A stretch of DNA of 64,000 nucleotides from positions 62,001 to 126,000 of the forward strand of contig JAHHHT010000009.1 of NCBI GenBank assembly GCA_019359235.1. The letters are read 5' to 3'. The notes below the pieces were generated by a model. The model did no database searches. It had not been told where the DNA came from and was given only the letters and a program-made list of their open reading frames with translations. Within the stretch, counting starts at the first letter, position 1. Each line of letters begins with the position of its first letter. A program made the position numbers and the translations under genes. Shown one piece after another: positions 46,852 to 59,323 of this stretch. This stretch comes from Oscillatoria princeps RMCB-10. Its GTDB lineage: Bacteria > Cyanobacteriota > Cyanobacteriia > Cyanobacteriales > Oscillatoriaceae.

Positions 46852-49800
46852 GTGCTCAACGCCTTACGGCATCAAAGGTTGGGACAGGATAGTACAAATC
46901 TCCCGCTGCACTATTAGCAAGAGGTGCTCAACGCCTTACGGCATCAAAGGTTGGGACAGACTCACGGGGGGTCTGAGTACCTGCTGGAAGACGGAGAGTG
47001 CTCAACGCCTTACGGCATCAAAGGTTGGGACAGCATCAACGGCAGTATCAAACCCCATCGTGACCATTGTGCTCAACGCCTTACGGCATCAAAGGTTGGG
47101 ACAGATTATTCGCCACAGGGTTAACGCTACTTTACCTGCAAGTGCTCAACGCCTTACGGCATCAAAGGTTGGGACAGTCGTAAAGGTTGAATATTCGCCG
47201 ACGTCAAAAAGCAGGTGCTCAACGCCTTACGGCATCAAAGGTTGGGACAGATTATTCGCCACAGGGTTAACGCTACTTTACCTGCAAGTGCTCAACGCCT
47301 TACGGCATCAAAGGTTGGGACAGATAAATCCCATCACTCCAACTCGTCGGATAAAGGGTGCTCAACGCCTTACGGCATCAAAGGTTGGGACAGCTTTAAT
47401 TTTTCATGGATTTCAATCAGGAATTTCTTCAGTGCTCAACGCCTTACGGCATCAAAGGTTGGGACAGCCAAATCAATTCCCCCTTTCTCCATTCCCCTTT
47501 TCAGTGCTCAACGCCTTACGGCATCAAAGGTTGGGACAGGATCGGCGGATTGCACTGAGAAAGCCCCCGCTGGGAGTGCTCAACGCCTTACGGCATCAAA
47601 GGTTGGGACAGGATGTCCACTGCGAATTAACTCAGGTGGAGCGCTACGTGTTCAACGCCTTACGGCATCAAAGGTTGGGACAGAGCTGTTGGTCTTGGAG
47701 GGCGGATTCTTAAGATTGTGCTCAACGCCTTACGGCATCAAAGGTTGGGACAGTGGCACCCGCTCCGAGTGACTGTCAAGGGGGAAAGGTGCTCAACGCC
47801 TTACGGCATCAAAGGTTGGGACAGGTGCCGGCACCGGCTGAAGCCACAGACATAGAGGCGTGCTCAACGCCTTACGGCATCAAAGGTTGGGACAGTTAGA
47901 CTGAAGCTGCTGGTCAATCTCCTCGTTGGTGTGCTCAACGCCTTACGGCATCAAAGGTTGGGACAGAGCCACCAGAGTGTATTTTCCCGAAAGAAACTCT
48001 TTGTGCTCAACGCCTTACGGCATCAAAGGTTGGGACAGCAATTGAAAGGAGCTACTGCTAAAGCTAAATCAGCTATGTGCTCAACGCCTTACGGCATCAA
48101 AGGTTGGGACAGAGGGGGGAGTTTACGCCCCCCCCCACACATTCACAGTGCTCAACGCCTTACGGCATCAAAGGTTGGGACAGCGTAAAGGTCGGGGAGG
48201 GGGATAAGATTGTTGCAAATGTGCTCAACGCCTTACGGCATCAAAGGTTGGGACAGCGTTGCCGCCAGGAAATTTTTGCGCCGACGGGACCGTGCTCAAC
48301 GCCTTACGGCATCAAAGGTTGGGACAGCTAGCTCGGCTTGCTGTAAAGCGCGAGCGATTTCCAAGTGCTCAACGCCTTACGGCATCAAAGGTTGGGACAG
48401 TTTTAGCTCAAAATCCTTATTGCTCTGAAACCCCGGTGCTCAACGCCTTACGGCATCAAAGGTTGGGACAGATTTGGCTCCTTGTGAATATGTGTGTGTG
48501 TGCGTGTGGTGCTCAACGCCTTACGGCATCAAAGGTTGGGACAGTCGAAGTTGGAATTCCGGCTGATTCTAAGGCTCTGCCAATTGTGCTCAACGCCTTA
48601 CGGCATCAAAGGTTGGGACAGACCCTCCCTTGCCAGTGGTTCGGAAACAGGCCAACGGTGCTCAACGCCTTACGGCATCAAAGGTTGGGACAGCTTGAAT
48701 CCTGTTGCGACACTTCCACCGGTGGTACGTGTTCAACGCCTTACGGCATCAAAGGTTGGGACAGTGTAGCGGACTCCAAATCGGGGCCTATCGCTAGCTC
48801 GTGCTCAACGCCTTACGGCATCAAAGGTTGGGACAGGCTTGCCGGTTGGCCTTTGCTCTAGGACAAACGCCTTTCGTGCTCTGCTCAACGCCTTACGGCA
48901 TCAAAGGTTGGGACAGACCTCAGACTGAGAGGGACTCGCTGAGAATCTAAGTGCTCAACGCCTTACGGCATCAAAGGTTGGGACAGTCCGATAGAGCCAA
49001 TGGATTTTCCGGATGTTTTGTGTGCTCAACGCCTTACGGCATCAAAGGTTGGGACAGCGCAAAGAGGGGGTTGCGCCCCTCTGGCCTCTCACGTGCTCAA
49101 CGCCTTACGGCATCAAAGGTTGGGACAGGATGGCCTTCTGTGGAATACTTGGTGTCTTCAATCCAGTGCTCAACGCCTTACGGCATCAAAGGTTGGGACA
49201 GAACTTGATTCCGGCAAAAATTCGCGTGCAGAGAAGGTGCTCAACGCCTTACGGCATCAAAGGTTGGGACAGCAAGTACGCTTAACAAAGTGAACAGCCA
49301 GCACTAGGTGCTCAACGCCTTACGGCATCAAAGGTTGGGACAGACTGAGAGCAAGTTGCGGGCTTTTTCTTCGGAACCCTGTGCTCAACGCCTTACGGCA
49401 TCAAAGGTTGGGACAGATTCAGGAGCTGATGCTGGCGGCGCAGGTGGGGGCGGTGCTCAACGCCTTACGGCATCAAAGGTTGGGACAGCTTTCTGGCAGA
49501 GGGGGAGGTTGAGTTTTAACCAGGTGCTCAACGCCTTACGGCATCAAAGGTTGGGACAGTGCCAGTATAGTACCAGATGTACACCACACGGCAGTGCTCA
49601 ACGCCTTACGGCATCAAAGGTTGGGACAGGCTCACCAAGAAGCAATCGTAAACGAGATATCAAGCGAGTGCTCAACGCCTTACGGCATCAAAGGTTGGGA
49701 CAGAGCTCGCAATACACGCCTCGCCGGCTGTCAGAGAAAAGTGCTCAACGCCTTACGGCATCAAAGGTTGGGACAGGCATCTCTTTCGTTGCATCGATGC

Positions 49801-52800
49801 TGGCTAGAACTGTGCTCAACGCCTTACGGCATCAAAGGTTGGGACAGCTGACTGCGTTCCTGGTTCAGCAACCAACTCGCAAGTGCTCAACGCCTTACGG
49901 CATCAAAGGTTGGGACAGAATGCGCTGCGACTGCGAGTCTTCAAATAAACAAGTGCTCAACGCCTTACGGCATCAAAGGTTGGGACAGACTTTCAGCCCT
50001 TTTTACTAAGTGCGTCTTTTACCGTGCTCAACGCCTTACGGCATCAAAGGTTGGGACAGTCCCTCACGCGGCGACTTTGCCGCGAACAGGGCGAGTGCTC
50101 AACGCCTTACGGCATCAAAGGTTGGGACAGAGCTTTTTTGGATTCTGAAGGCCGAACATGCTAGGGTGCTCAACGCCTTACGGCATCAAAGGTTGGGACA
50201 GTATCGAGAGAAGCGCGGATTCGGCAGCAGCACGGGGTGTTCAACGCCTTACGGCATCAAAGGTTGGGACAGCACAGAGATTTCCGACGCCACTAGATCG
50301 CAGGCTCAGTGCTCAACGCCTTACGGCATCAAAGGTTGGGACAGGTCCAATAGTCCCCAATCGAATTTCAGGCTATCTTAAGTGCTCAACGCCTTACGGC
50401 ATCAAAGGTTGGGACAGAATCGATAGTGCCGGTGAGGTAATCTAACTGGTGAGGTGCTCAACGCCTTACGGCATCAAAGGTTGGGACAGGGTCTGCAGGC
50501 TGCGGTGTCCTGTAATTTTTTGAATGTGCTCAACGCCTTACGGCATCAAAGGTATGTCCAGCAATGGACGAGATGGCGACGATTGGCGTTTAAACAAGTG
50601 CTCAACGCCTTACGGCATCAAAGGTATGTCCAGTTTGTATCCTATCGATCGAATAGTTAGCACTCTCATTCGTGCTCAACGCCTTACGGCATCAAAGGTA
50701 TGTCCAGTAGGGCAAAAGAAACAACCGGTTCTATTAAAATAATGTGTTCAACGCCTTACGGCATCAAAGGTATGTCCAGGCGCTCCAGCTCCAACTCAAA
50801 CTGGATTTTGCCCTCGTGCTCAACGCCTTACGGCATCAAAGGTATGTCCAGTTCCCTCTACTACAGTCACTTCAGCGTCGCTCTCAGGTGTTCAACGCCT
50901 TACGGCATCAAAGGTATGTCCAGTTGAATTTGACCACACTCCTCCTTTCCTCCCCTGAGGTGCTCAACGCCTTACGGCATCAAAGGTATGTCCAGAGCGA
51001 ATTTTAGCGAATGAATCATGGCCTTCTCCGGTGTTCAACGCCTTACGGCATCAAAGGTATGTCCAGTTGGTGAATTTGGCCTTAAAAGAATCCTCAGTAG
51101 GTGTTCAACGCCTTACGGCATCAAAGGTATGTCCAGAAGGCCATAAAAATAATCTTGAAAAGCTTTGGGTGGTGCTCAACGCCTTACGGCATCAAAGGTA
51201 TGTCCAGTTTACTTAGCCAATTACTTCCGCCCGAAGCTTTCTCGTGCTCAACGCCTTACGGCATCAAAGGTATGTCCAGTGAGGGGGGCGGTTGGACGCT
51301 GGGCTATTCTTGTTGTGTTCAACGCCTTACGGCATCAAAGGTATGTCCAGGTTATCGCGCAATCGTTCAAACAATACTCAATCACGTGCTCAACGCCTTA
51401 CGGCATCAAAGGTATGTCCAGAAATCAATACCTGCCCGGGTGTCACGGAATCCCCTTGTGCTCAACGCCTTACGGCATCAAAGGTATGTCCAGGTATCAC
51501 CCACTCCCTTTTCTTCTGCACCGGCATGTGCTCAACGCCTTACGGCATCAAAGGTATGTCCAGCAAGTAACCATTGACCGGGGGCAAAACCATCCGTACG
51601 TGTTCAACGCCTTACGGCATCAAAGGTATGTCCAGGGACCGGCTATCCCAGACAGCCAGGAAAAACGGAGTGCTCAACGCCTTACGGCATCAAAGGTATG
51701 TCCAGATTGAAGACCTGCCAAATCCTGAAGATATTAAAAGTGCTCAACGCCTTACGGCATCAAAGGTATGTCCAGGTTGCTCCCACAGCCAGGAGCGGCA
51801 ATCAGCAGGATTGTGCTCAACGCCTTACGGCATCAAAGGTATGTCCAGATGGGCACGGAATCCTGAGCGGCGATGACTACCTGGTGCTCAACGCCTTACG
51901 GCATCAAAGGTATGTCCAGGCATACCAGGAATTTAACCTCGTATCCGATTCCTGGTGCTCAACGCCTTACGGCATCAAAGGTATGTCCAGAGGGCAGCTA
52001 GAATTATCTCTAGCCGAATTTGAAACTGTGCTCAACGCCTTACGGCATCAAAGGTATGTCCAGCGCCTGTATTGCCTGAATCCTGTTTTCTTCAGCAATA
52101 AGTGCTCAACGCCTTACGGCATCAAAGGTATGTCCAGCAGCGAGTGTCGGAAATGTTCTTGACACCCCCACGGGTGCTCAACGCCTTACGGCATCAAAGG
52201 TATGTCCAGGGCCAGATCGCCCATACGAAAAATCCGTCTTATTGCAGTGCTCAACGCCTTACGGCATCAAAGGTATGTCCAGAGGCTCATAAACAGGGGA
52301 CTGATATCCAGGTATTGGCGTGCTCAACGCCTTACGGCATCAAAGGTATGTCCAGTGGTGAGTCGGCTGCTGGAAGATCGACTACTGGTGGTGCTCAACG
52401 CCTTACGGCATCAAAGGTATGTCCAGTTGAGCTTGCTGGATCTGGGCTGCCTGTTCTGCCTGGTGCTCAACGCCTTACGGCATCAAAGGTATGTCCAGGT
52501 AAGAATAATCTTGGAAAGCTTTGGGTGCGTCTTGTGCTCAACGCCTTACGGCATCAAAGGTATGTCCAGCTTCCGAACGTGAAATTTTAGATGCGGATAT
52601 GGTCAGTGCTCAACGCCTTACGGCATCAAAGGTATGTCCAGCCTCTCTGACAATACGGTTGTGTACCTGGCGAACGAGTGCTCAACGCCTTACGGCATCA
52701 AAGGTATGTCCAGCGATTATTCACGAGGCGTCTCTCCAGATTTTAATCAGTGCTCAACGCCTTACGGCATCAAAGGTATGTCCAGGCAGACAGCCTCGCC

Positions 52801-55800
52801 ACTGCCGACAAAGACAGGAGTGCTCAACGCCTTACGGCATCAAAGGTATGTCCAGGGGAACAGTCGCTTTGGCTCACGGTGCCGGTGTTCCTGTGCTCAA
52901 CGCCTTACGGCATCAAAGGTATGTCCAGAGCAAATCGTCAAAGCTGTTAAAAAAGTGTTAAGACGGTGCTCAACGCCTTACGGCATCAAAGGTATGTCCA
53001 GTTATTTGTGCGTTAATTTCTTCAATACGATCGGAGTGCTCAACGCCTTACGGGTGCTCAACGCCTTACGGCATCAAAGGTTGGGACAGCGTAAAGAATC
53101 GATTATTGAAGTTGGGGTTTGGGCTGTGCTCAACGCCTTACGGCATCAAAGGTTGGGACAGGAGCAATTGTCAGTGACAGTTACTAAGGATATCAATGTG
53201 CTCAACGCCTTACGGCATCAAAGGTTGGGACAGTCTGTACGGCCCCAATAGCCTTGAATCTGACCCGAGTGCTCAACGCCTTACGGCATCAAAGGTTGGG
53301 ACAGTACAAATCCCAATTTAATCACAGTTCAGTTACTCTGTGCTCAACGCCTTACGGCATCAAAGGTTGGGACAGAGCTCATTTCCGGGGTTGGGGGAGA
53401 GCAAACTCTCGTGCTCAACGCCTTACGGCATCAAAGGTTGGGACAGAGACAGAAAACTCGAAATACACCGGCACTCACGATCGTGCTCAACGCCTTACGG
53501 CATCAAAGGTATGTCCAGGACACCCCGGGCAGGGAAGTCATCTTCTGGTTTGAGTGCTCAACGCCTTACGGCATCAAAGGTATGTCCAGCAGCGCCACAT
53601 CGTCTGCGCCAAAGATGAAATCGTGTGCTCAACGCCTTACGGCATCAAAGGTATGTCCAGTCCTTAAGTGGTCATTAATCGATCGCGTGTTGAAGTGCTC
53701 AACGCCTTACGGCATCAAAGGTATGTCCAGGCTTATACCTGTACCTGACCCAACAGAAATTTTGATTGTGCTCAACGCCTTACGGCATCAAAGGTATGTC
53801 CAGTTGTAAGTGAGGGGTTCTTAGTTTACGGGACAGCAGTGCTCAACGCCTTACGGCATCAAAGGTATGTCCAGACAAGTAACTATGAGTATGAAGTCCA
53901 AAATTCAATGTGCTCAACGCCTTACGGCATCAAAGGTATGTCCAGGAAAAAGAAGCCAGGTTGACTGTAAGCTGAAGATCCTCGTGCTCAACGCCTTACG
54001 GCATCAAAGGTATGTCCAGACAGTGTGTCCTAGAGCGGAATTGTACGTATTGTCTAGTGCTCAACGCCTTACGGCATCAAAGGTATGTCCAGAAAAGAAG
54101 GTCAAATTCCAGATCCGAGCGCTGCCATGTGCTCAACGCCTTACGGCATCAAAGGTATGTCCAGTATCCATTCCTGTCTTTGCTTCTCGGGTCAAACGCG
54201 TGCTCAACGCCTTACGGCATCAAAGGTATGTCCAGTATCAATTCAGCAACCCTGGGCGTGGGCTGTCTTTGTGCTCAACGCCTTACGGCATCAAAGGTAT
54301 GTCCAGCCCCGGCTGGAAGGGAAGGATTATGCGATTCGCGCGTGCTCAACGCCTTACGGCATCAAAGGTATGTCCAGGAATTCGGCAGCGCATTGCCGCC
54401 CGAAATCGCTAAGTGCTCAACGCCTTACGGCATCAAAGGTATGTCCAGGCTCAAAAAGAAATAGAATCTTTTTCGTCTTCTGCGGTGCTCAACGCCTTAC
54501 GGCATCAAAGGTATGTCCAGTTGGAGGAAATGTAGCAGGTGAAAACATGTTTCGGGTGCTCAACGCCTTACGGCATCAAAGGTATGTCCAGGAAGCGCCT
54601 GAGGGACGGCCAGCTCCACAATCAAAAGTGCTCAACGCCTTACGGCATCAAAGGTATGTCCAGGATAATAGTGCGGTTGGAGCTGTAGTTACTTTTGGCG
54701 TGCTCAACGCCTTACGGCATCAAAGGTATGTCCAGCAGGGCATTGTTGTGGCTTCTTCCGTGATCCGCATCGTGCTCAACGCCTTACGGCATCAAAGGTA
54801 TGTCCAGGCACTTGCGGGTGCGGGAACCGGTGCAACAGTCTGTGCTCAACGCCTTACGGCATCAAAGGTATGTCCAGAAATTGTAGCGAACCAGTCCGCA
54901 AGGTTAGCCCTTAGTGCTCAACGCCTTACGGCATCAAAGGTATGTCCAGGAGCTATAGGGGATGGCTTGTACCGTTGACGAGAAGGGTGCTCAACGCCTT
55001 ACGGCATCAAAGGTATGTCCAGATCTTCTGAGCTGACTTGTTCTTCCGATTCCGCCCCAGGTGCTCAACGCCTTACGGCATCAAAGGTATGTCCAGGTAG
55101 GAAAAGGAGGAAAAAGGAGATGGTATGGAAGTGCTCAACGCCTTACGGCATCAAAGGTATGTCCAGGCTTTTCATCTTTTCCCCCTTTACGCGATTCCTT
55201 GGTGCTCAACGCCTTACGGCATCAAAGGTATGTCCAGTCTTAGCGCGCCGCACCGGCACTGGCAACACTTTAACGTGCTCAACGCCTTACGGCATCAAAG
55301 GTATGTCCAGTGAATCCCTGTATCAGCTACGTCTTGCAGTCAGCAAAGTGCTCAACGCCTTACGGCATCAAAGGTATGTCCAGTGTCGGTTTTGTCTTCA
55401 TTATTCTTTATTACCTACCAGTGCTCAACGCCTTACGGCATCAAAGGTATGTCCAGAATCTTAGCGACATAGGAAGTCGCTGAGCTTCTAAGTGCTCAAC
55501 GCCTTACGGCATCAAAGGTATGTCCAGTAGTAAGCTCTCTGCCGGCAGCTTTTTAAGCTATCCTAAGTGCTCAACGCCTTACGGCATCAAAGGTATGTCC
55601 AGGAGCAGCTTTGACAGGCGCTCTCTCTCCGCCCTCTGTGCTCAACGCCTTACGGCATCAAAGGTATGTCCAGGACAGAGATGTACTTCCCCACCCAAGC
55701 ACCGACCAGTGCTCAACGCCTTACGGCATCAAAGGTATGTCCAGAAAGGGAAGGCTTTTCAAGCGGCTCGAGCGCGAAGTGCTCAACGCCTTACGGCATC

Positions 55801-58800
55801 AAAGGTATGTCCAGGACGTAATTAGCCTTGCCACCTGCCATTTCTTTGGTGCTCAACGCCTTACGGCATCAAAGGTATGTCCAGCGTTTTCCTCGCTTTT
55901 GTTTTTCGCAACTCATTAAGTGCTCAACGCCTTACGGCATCAAAGGTATGTCCAGCAAAAGTTGCGAACATTATTTAAACTGTATCCCTCAAGTGCTCAA
56001 CGCCTTACGGCATCAAAGGTATGTCCAGGAAAACGTCCGGACAGGCTACAAGCCTTTGGACCTGTGCTCAACGCCTTACGGCATCAAAGGTATGTCCAGA
56101 AAGAACTATCTTGCTCCAAGAGCAAATCAAATTGTTGTGCTCAACGCCTTACGGCATCAAAGGTATGTCCAGTTGCAATAAACTCAGCTGGACTTGAGGG
56201 CTTAGTTTTAGTGCTCAACGCCTTACGGCATCAAAGGTATGTCCAGACTACTCCAAGTCGCTAACGATGCGCTATAATGAAAAGTGCTCAACGCCTTACG
56301 GCATCAAAGGTATGTCCAGTCTAGCTGGGGAGAGGCTTGGCAAAATTTGCCAGGTGCTCAACGCCTTACGGCATCAAAGGTATGTCCAGGAAGTTGTATG
56401 TGGATTGTTGTACGCTTAGATACGTGTGCTCAACGCCTTACGGCATCAAAGGTATGTCCAGGAAAGCAAGCGCGGCAGTTCCTTTCGACATAAGTGTGTG
56501 CTCAACGCCTTACGGCATCAAAGGTATGTCCAGTCAAAATTCCCGAAAGTCCCACTGCCAAAACTGGCGTGCTCAACGCCTTACGGCATCAAAGGTATGT
56601 CCAGCATTGAACCCACTCGAAATTATCGTGCCGGTGCCCAGTGCTCAACGCCTTACGGCATCAAAGGTATGTCCAGTAGTCTATGTAATTGCCCCCTCCC
56701 GGCCTATTTCCGTGCTCAACGCCTTACGGCATCAAAGGTATGTCCAGAAGCGTTCGGCTGGATGTCCCCAAACCCCAATTTTAAGTGCTCAACGCCTTAC
56801 GGCATCAAAGGTATGTCCAGATTTGCCGTGGCCGGTACACCTAAAGGGTTGAAATTGTGCTCAACGCCTTACGGCATCAAAGGTATGTCCAGAATCTTGG
56901 TCGGTATGTTGAGGGATTGTCCGAACTCTGTGCTCAACGCCTTACGGCATCAAAGGTATGTCCAGCGGGGGAGAAACGATGGCAGTCACTGCTATTTGGT
57001 GCTCAACGCCTTACGGCATCAAAGGTATGTCCAGTACTGCATTAGACTCAGTACTAGGAATTAATTGCGTGCTCAACGCCTTACGGCATCAAAGGTATGT
57101 CCAGCGCTACCACCAGCTCCCCACCGGCAGCGAAAGCTGTGCTCAACGCCTTACGGCATCAAAGGTATGTCCAGGCCAAAGACCGCTATACAAAGGGCCC
57201 ATTTAAAGGTGCTCAACGCCTTACGGCATCAAAGGTATGTCCAGAGAAGCTACCGCAACGCCCCCCATTGGTTCCATTGCGTGCTCAACGCCTTACGGCA
57301 TCAAAGGTATGTCCAGGTTTAAACGCGGCGGGATTTGCACCCGCCTTTCCGGTGCTCAACGCCTTACGGCATCAAAGGTATGTCCAGAGGTTGACCAATT
57401 TCAGGAAACCTATGTTTTGGAATTTGTGCTCAACGCCTTACGGCATCAAAGGTATGTCCAGGCCGTTAACCTCGATTGAAAAATAGCAATCTCGTTGGTG
57501 CTCAACGCCTTACGGCATCAAAGGTATGTCCAGTTGCCTGGGAAGCCGGCGGCGGCTGGGGAGAGATAGTGCTCAACGCCTTACGGCATCAAAGGTATGT
57601 CCAGTCAGCGCTTAATCACTCCAGCGCCCGCAATAATCGACGGTGCTCAACGCCTTACGGCATCAAAGGTATGTCCAGACAAGTATTGGGATGAAAAGCG
57701 ATATTTTGCAATGTGCTCAACGCCTTACGGCATCAAAGGTATGTCCAGCAAGCCGCGCGAAAGTCCGCAATAGCGGCATGAAGTGCTCAACGCCTTACGG
57801 CATCAAAGGTATGTCCAGAAACAAGCCGCGCGAAAGTCCGCAATAGCGGCATGAAGTGCTCAACGCCTTACGGCATCAAAGGTATGTCCAGAACGCCCTG
57901 GCTGAGGGAACCGCGCTACCGGCATGAGTGCTCAACGCCTTACGGCATCAAAGGTATGTCCAGTATTTACACCCACACAAACTTCTTTTTTGCCGACAAG
58001 TGCTCAACGCCTTACGGCATCAAAGGTATGTCCAGAACTGGAAGCTCTCCTCTCAGTGTTAGCGAAACAAGTGCTCAACGCCTTACGGCATCAAAGGTAT
58101 GTCCAGAATAGTTGCTGTACCTGTGGATTTTGTGATACTGGTCAGTGCTCAACGCCTTACGGCATCAAAGGTATGTCCAGATGTGCCGACTCTTGATGCC
58201 GGTGGGAAACTGAATTCGTGCTCAACGCCTTACGGCATCAAAGGTATGTCCAGAAATTTACCTGGCAAAAAACCGCGTACCATAGAGAGTGCTCAACGCC
58301 TTACGGCATCAAAGGTATGTCCAGTGACTGGATTACCTGCTGTAACGCTTGGTACGTAGAGTGCTCAACGCCTTACGGCATCAAAGGTATGTCCAGCGCT
58401 GACTTGGAGCGAAGCTTCCCGCTCTCTATTGGTGCTCAACGCCTTACGGCATCAAAGGTATGTCCAGTGTAAGATAGGAGAAAGATTTTAGATAAAATTT
58501 TCTGTGCTCAACGCCTTACGGCATCAAAGGTATGTCCAGAATTTCAGAAGCAAGTTTTTTAGATGCTCCTCCATGGTGCTCAACGCCTTACGGCATCAAA
58601 GGTATGTCCAGCTGGGGACTCTTCCTCCCGCACCGGCGGCAGCTGAGTGCTCAACGCCTTACGGCATCAAAGGTATGTCCAGCTCAAAACAGCCGTCAAC
58701 CAAGGTTAAACGGCTCTGTGCTCAACGCCTTACGGCATCAAAGGTATGTCCAGATTACAGGAGCCCAGGGCAGAAGCGAGGTTCAAGAAGTGCTCAACGC

Positions 58801-59323
58801 CTTACGGCATCAAAGGTATGTCCAGTCCTCCCTCCCTCCTCCTCAAACCCTTTGTTTTCCTGTGCTCAACGCCTTACGGCATCAAAGGTATGTCCAGCAG
58901 CAGATTTTCCCAGTCTGTATAATGCTGAACAAGTGCTCAACGCCTTACGGCATCAAAGGTATGTCCAGCTAGCTAAAAAGGCGGTTGTCAAATCTGACAG
59001 CTTGTGCTCAACGCCTTACGGCATCAAAGGTATGTCCAGCAGTTAAAAATTGCGGTGCGTCTTCTATTTCGATAGTGCTCAACGCCTTACGGCATCAAAG
59101 GTATGTCCAGAACGTATAGTCAGGGTGCTGTCAAGACTAGCAATAAGTGCTCAACGCCTTACGGCATCAAAGGTATGTCCAGCGCTTCAGCCCATGCCGG
59201 TCGCAATAGTCCCAGACGTGCTCAACGCCTTACGGCATCAAAGGTATGTCCAGGACTGGCCACCGAGCAAAAACTCGAAATTATTCGGTGCTCAACGCCT
59301 TACGGCATCAAAGGTATGTCCAG
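46852..59323 (-). CRISPR. CRISPR array, ~174 repeats in two variants, no cas genes nearby
   Basis: By hand count there are 174 complete 36-nt repeats, one 18-nt truncated repeat (53036-53053) and about 173 spacers, mostly 34-38 nt. Repeats start GTGCTCAACG and share the first 28 bases. Type A ends GGTTGGGACAG: 51 copies at 46852-50489 and 6 copies at 53054-53446. Type B ends GGTATGTCCAG: 35 copies at 50526-53001 and 82 copies at 53483-59323. Read on the minus strand, the repeat forms a stem of up to nine pairs closed by a GUAA (GNRA) loop and leaves an 8-nt UUGAGCAC handle; the plus strand pairs poorly. I therefore assign transcription to the minus strand with the leader at the right. No cas gene occurs in the window, so type cannot be assigned; Cas6 processing is inferred. 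Confidence 0.98.
53036..53053 (-). repeat. Truncated CRISPR repeat joined directly to the next repeat
   Basis: GTGCTCAACGCCTTACGG, half a repeat, is followed with no spacer by a complete type A repeat at 53054. It sits exactly where type B repeats give way to type A. Confidence 0.97.

Noticed and set aside
46852-50489. Leader at the left end of the array
   Set aside because: No AT-rich leader or promoter there, and the plus-strand repeat folds poorly; the right end fits better, though this is not proved.
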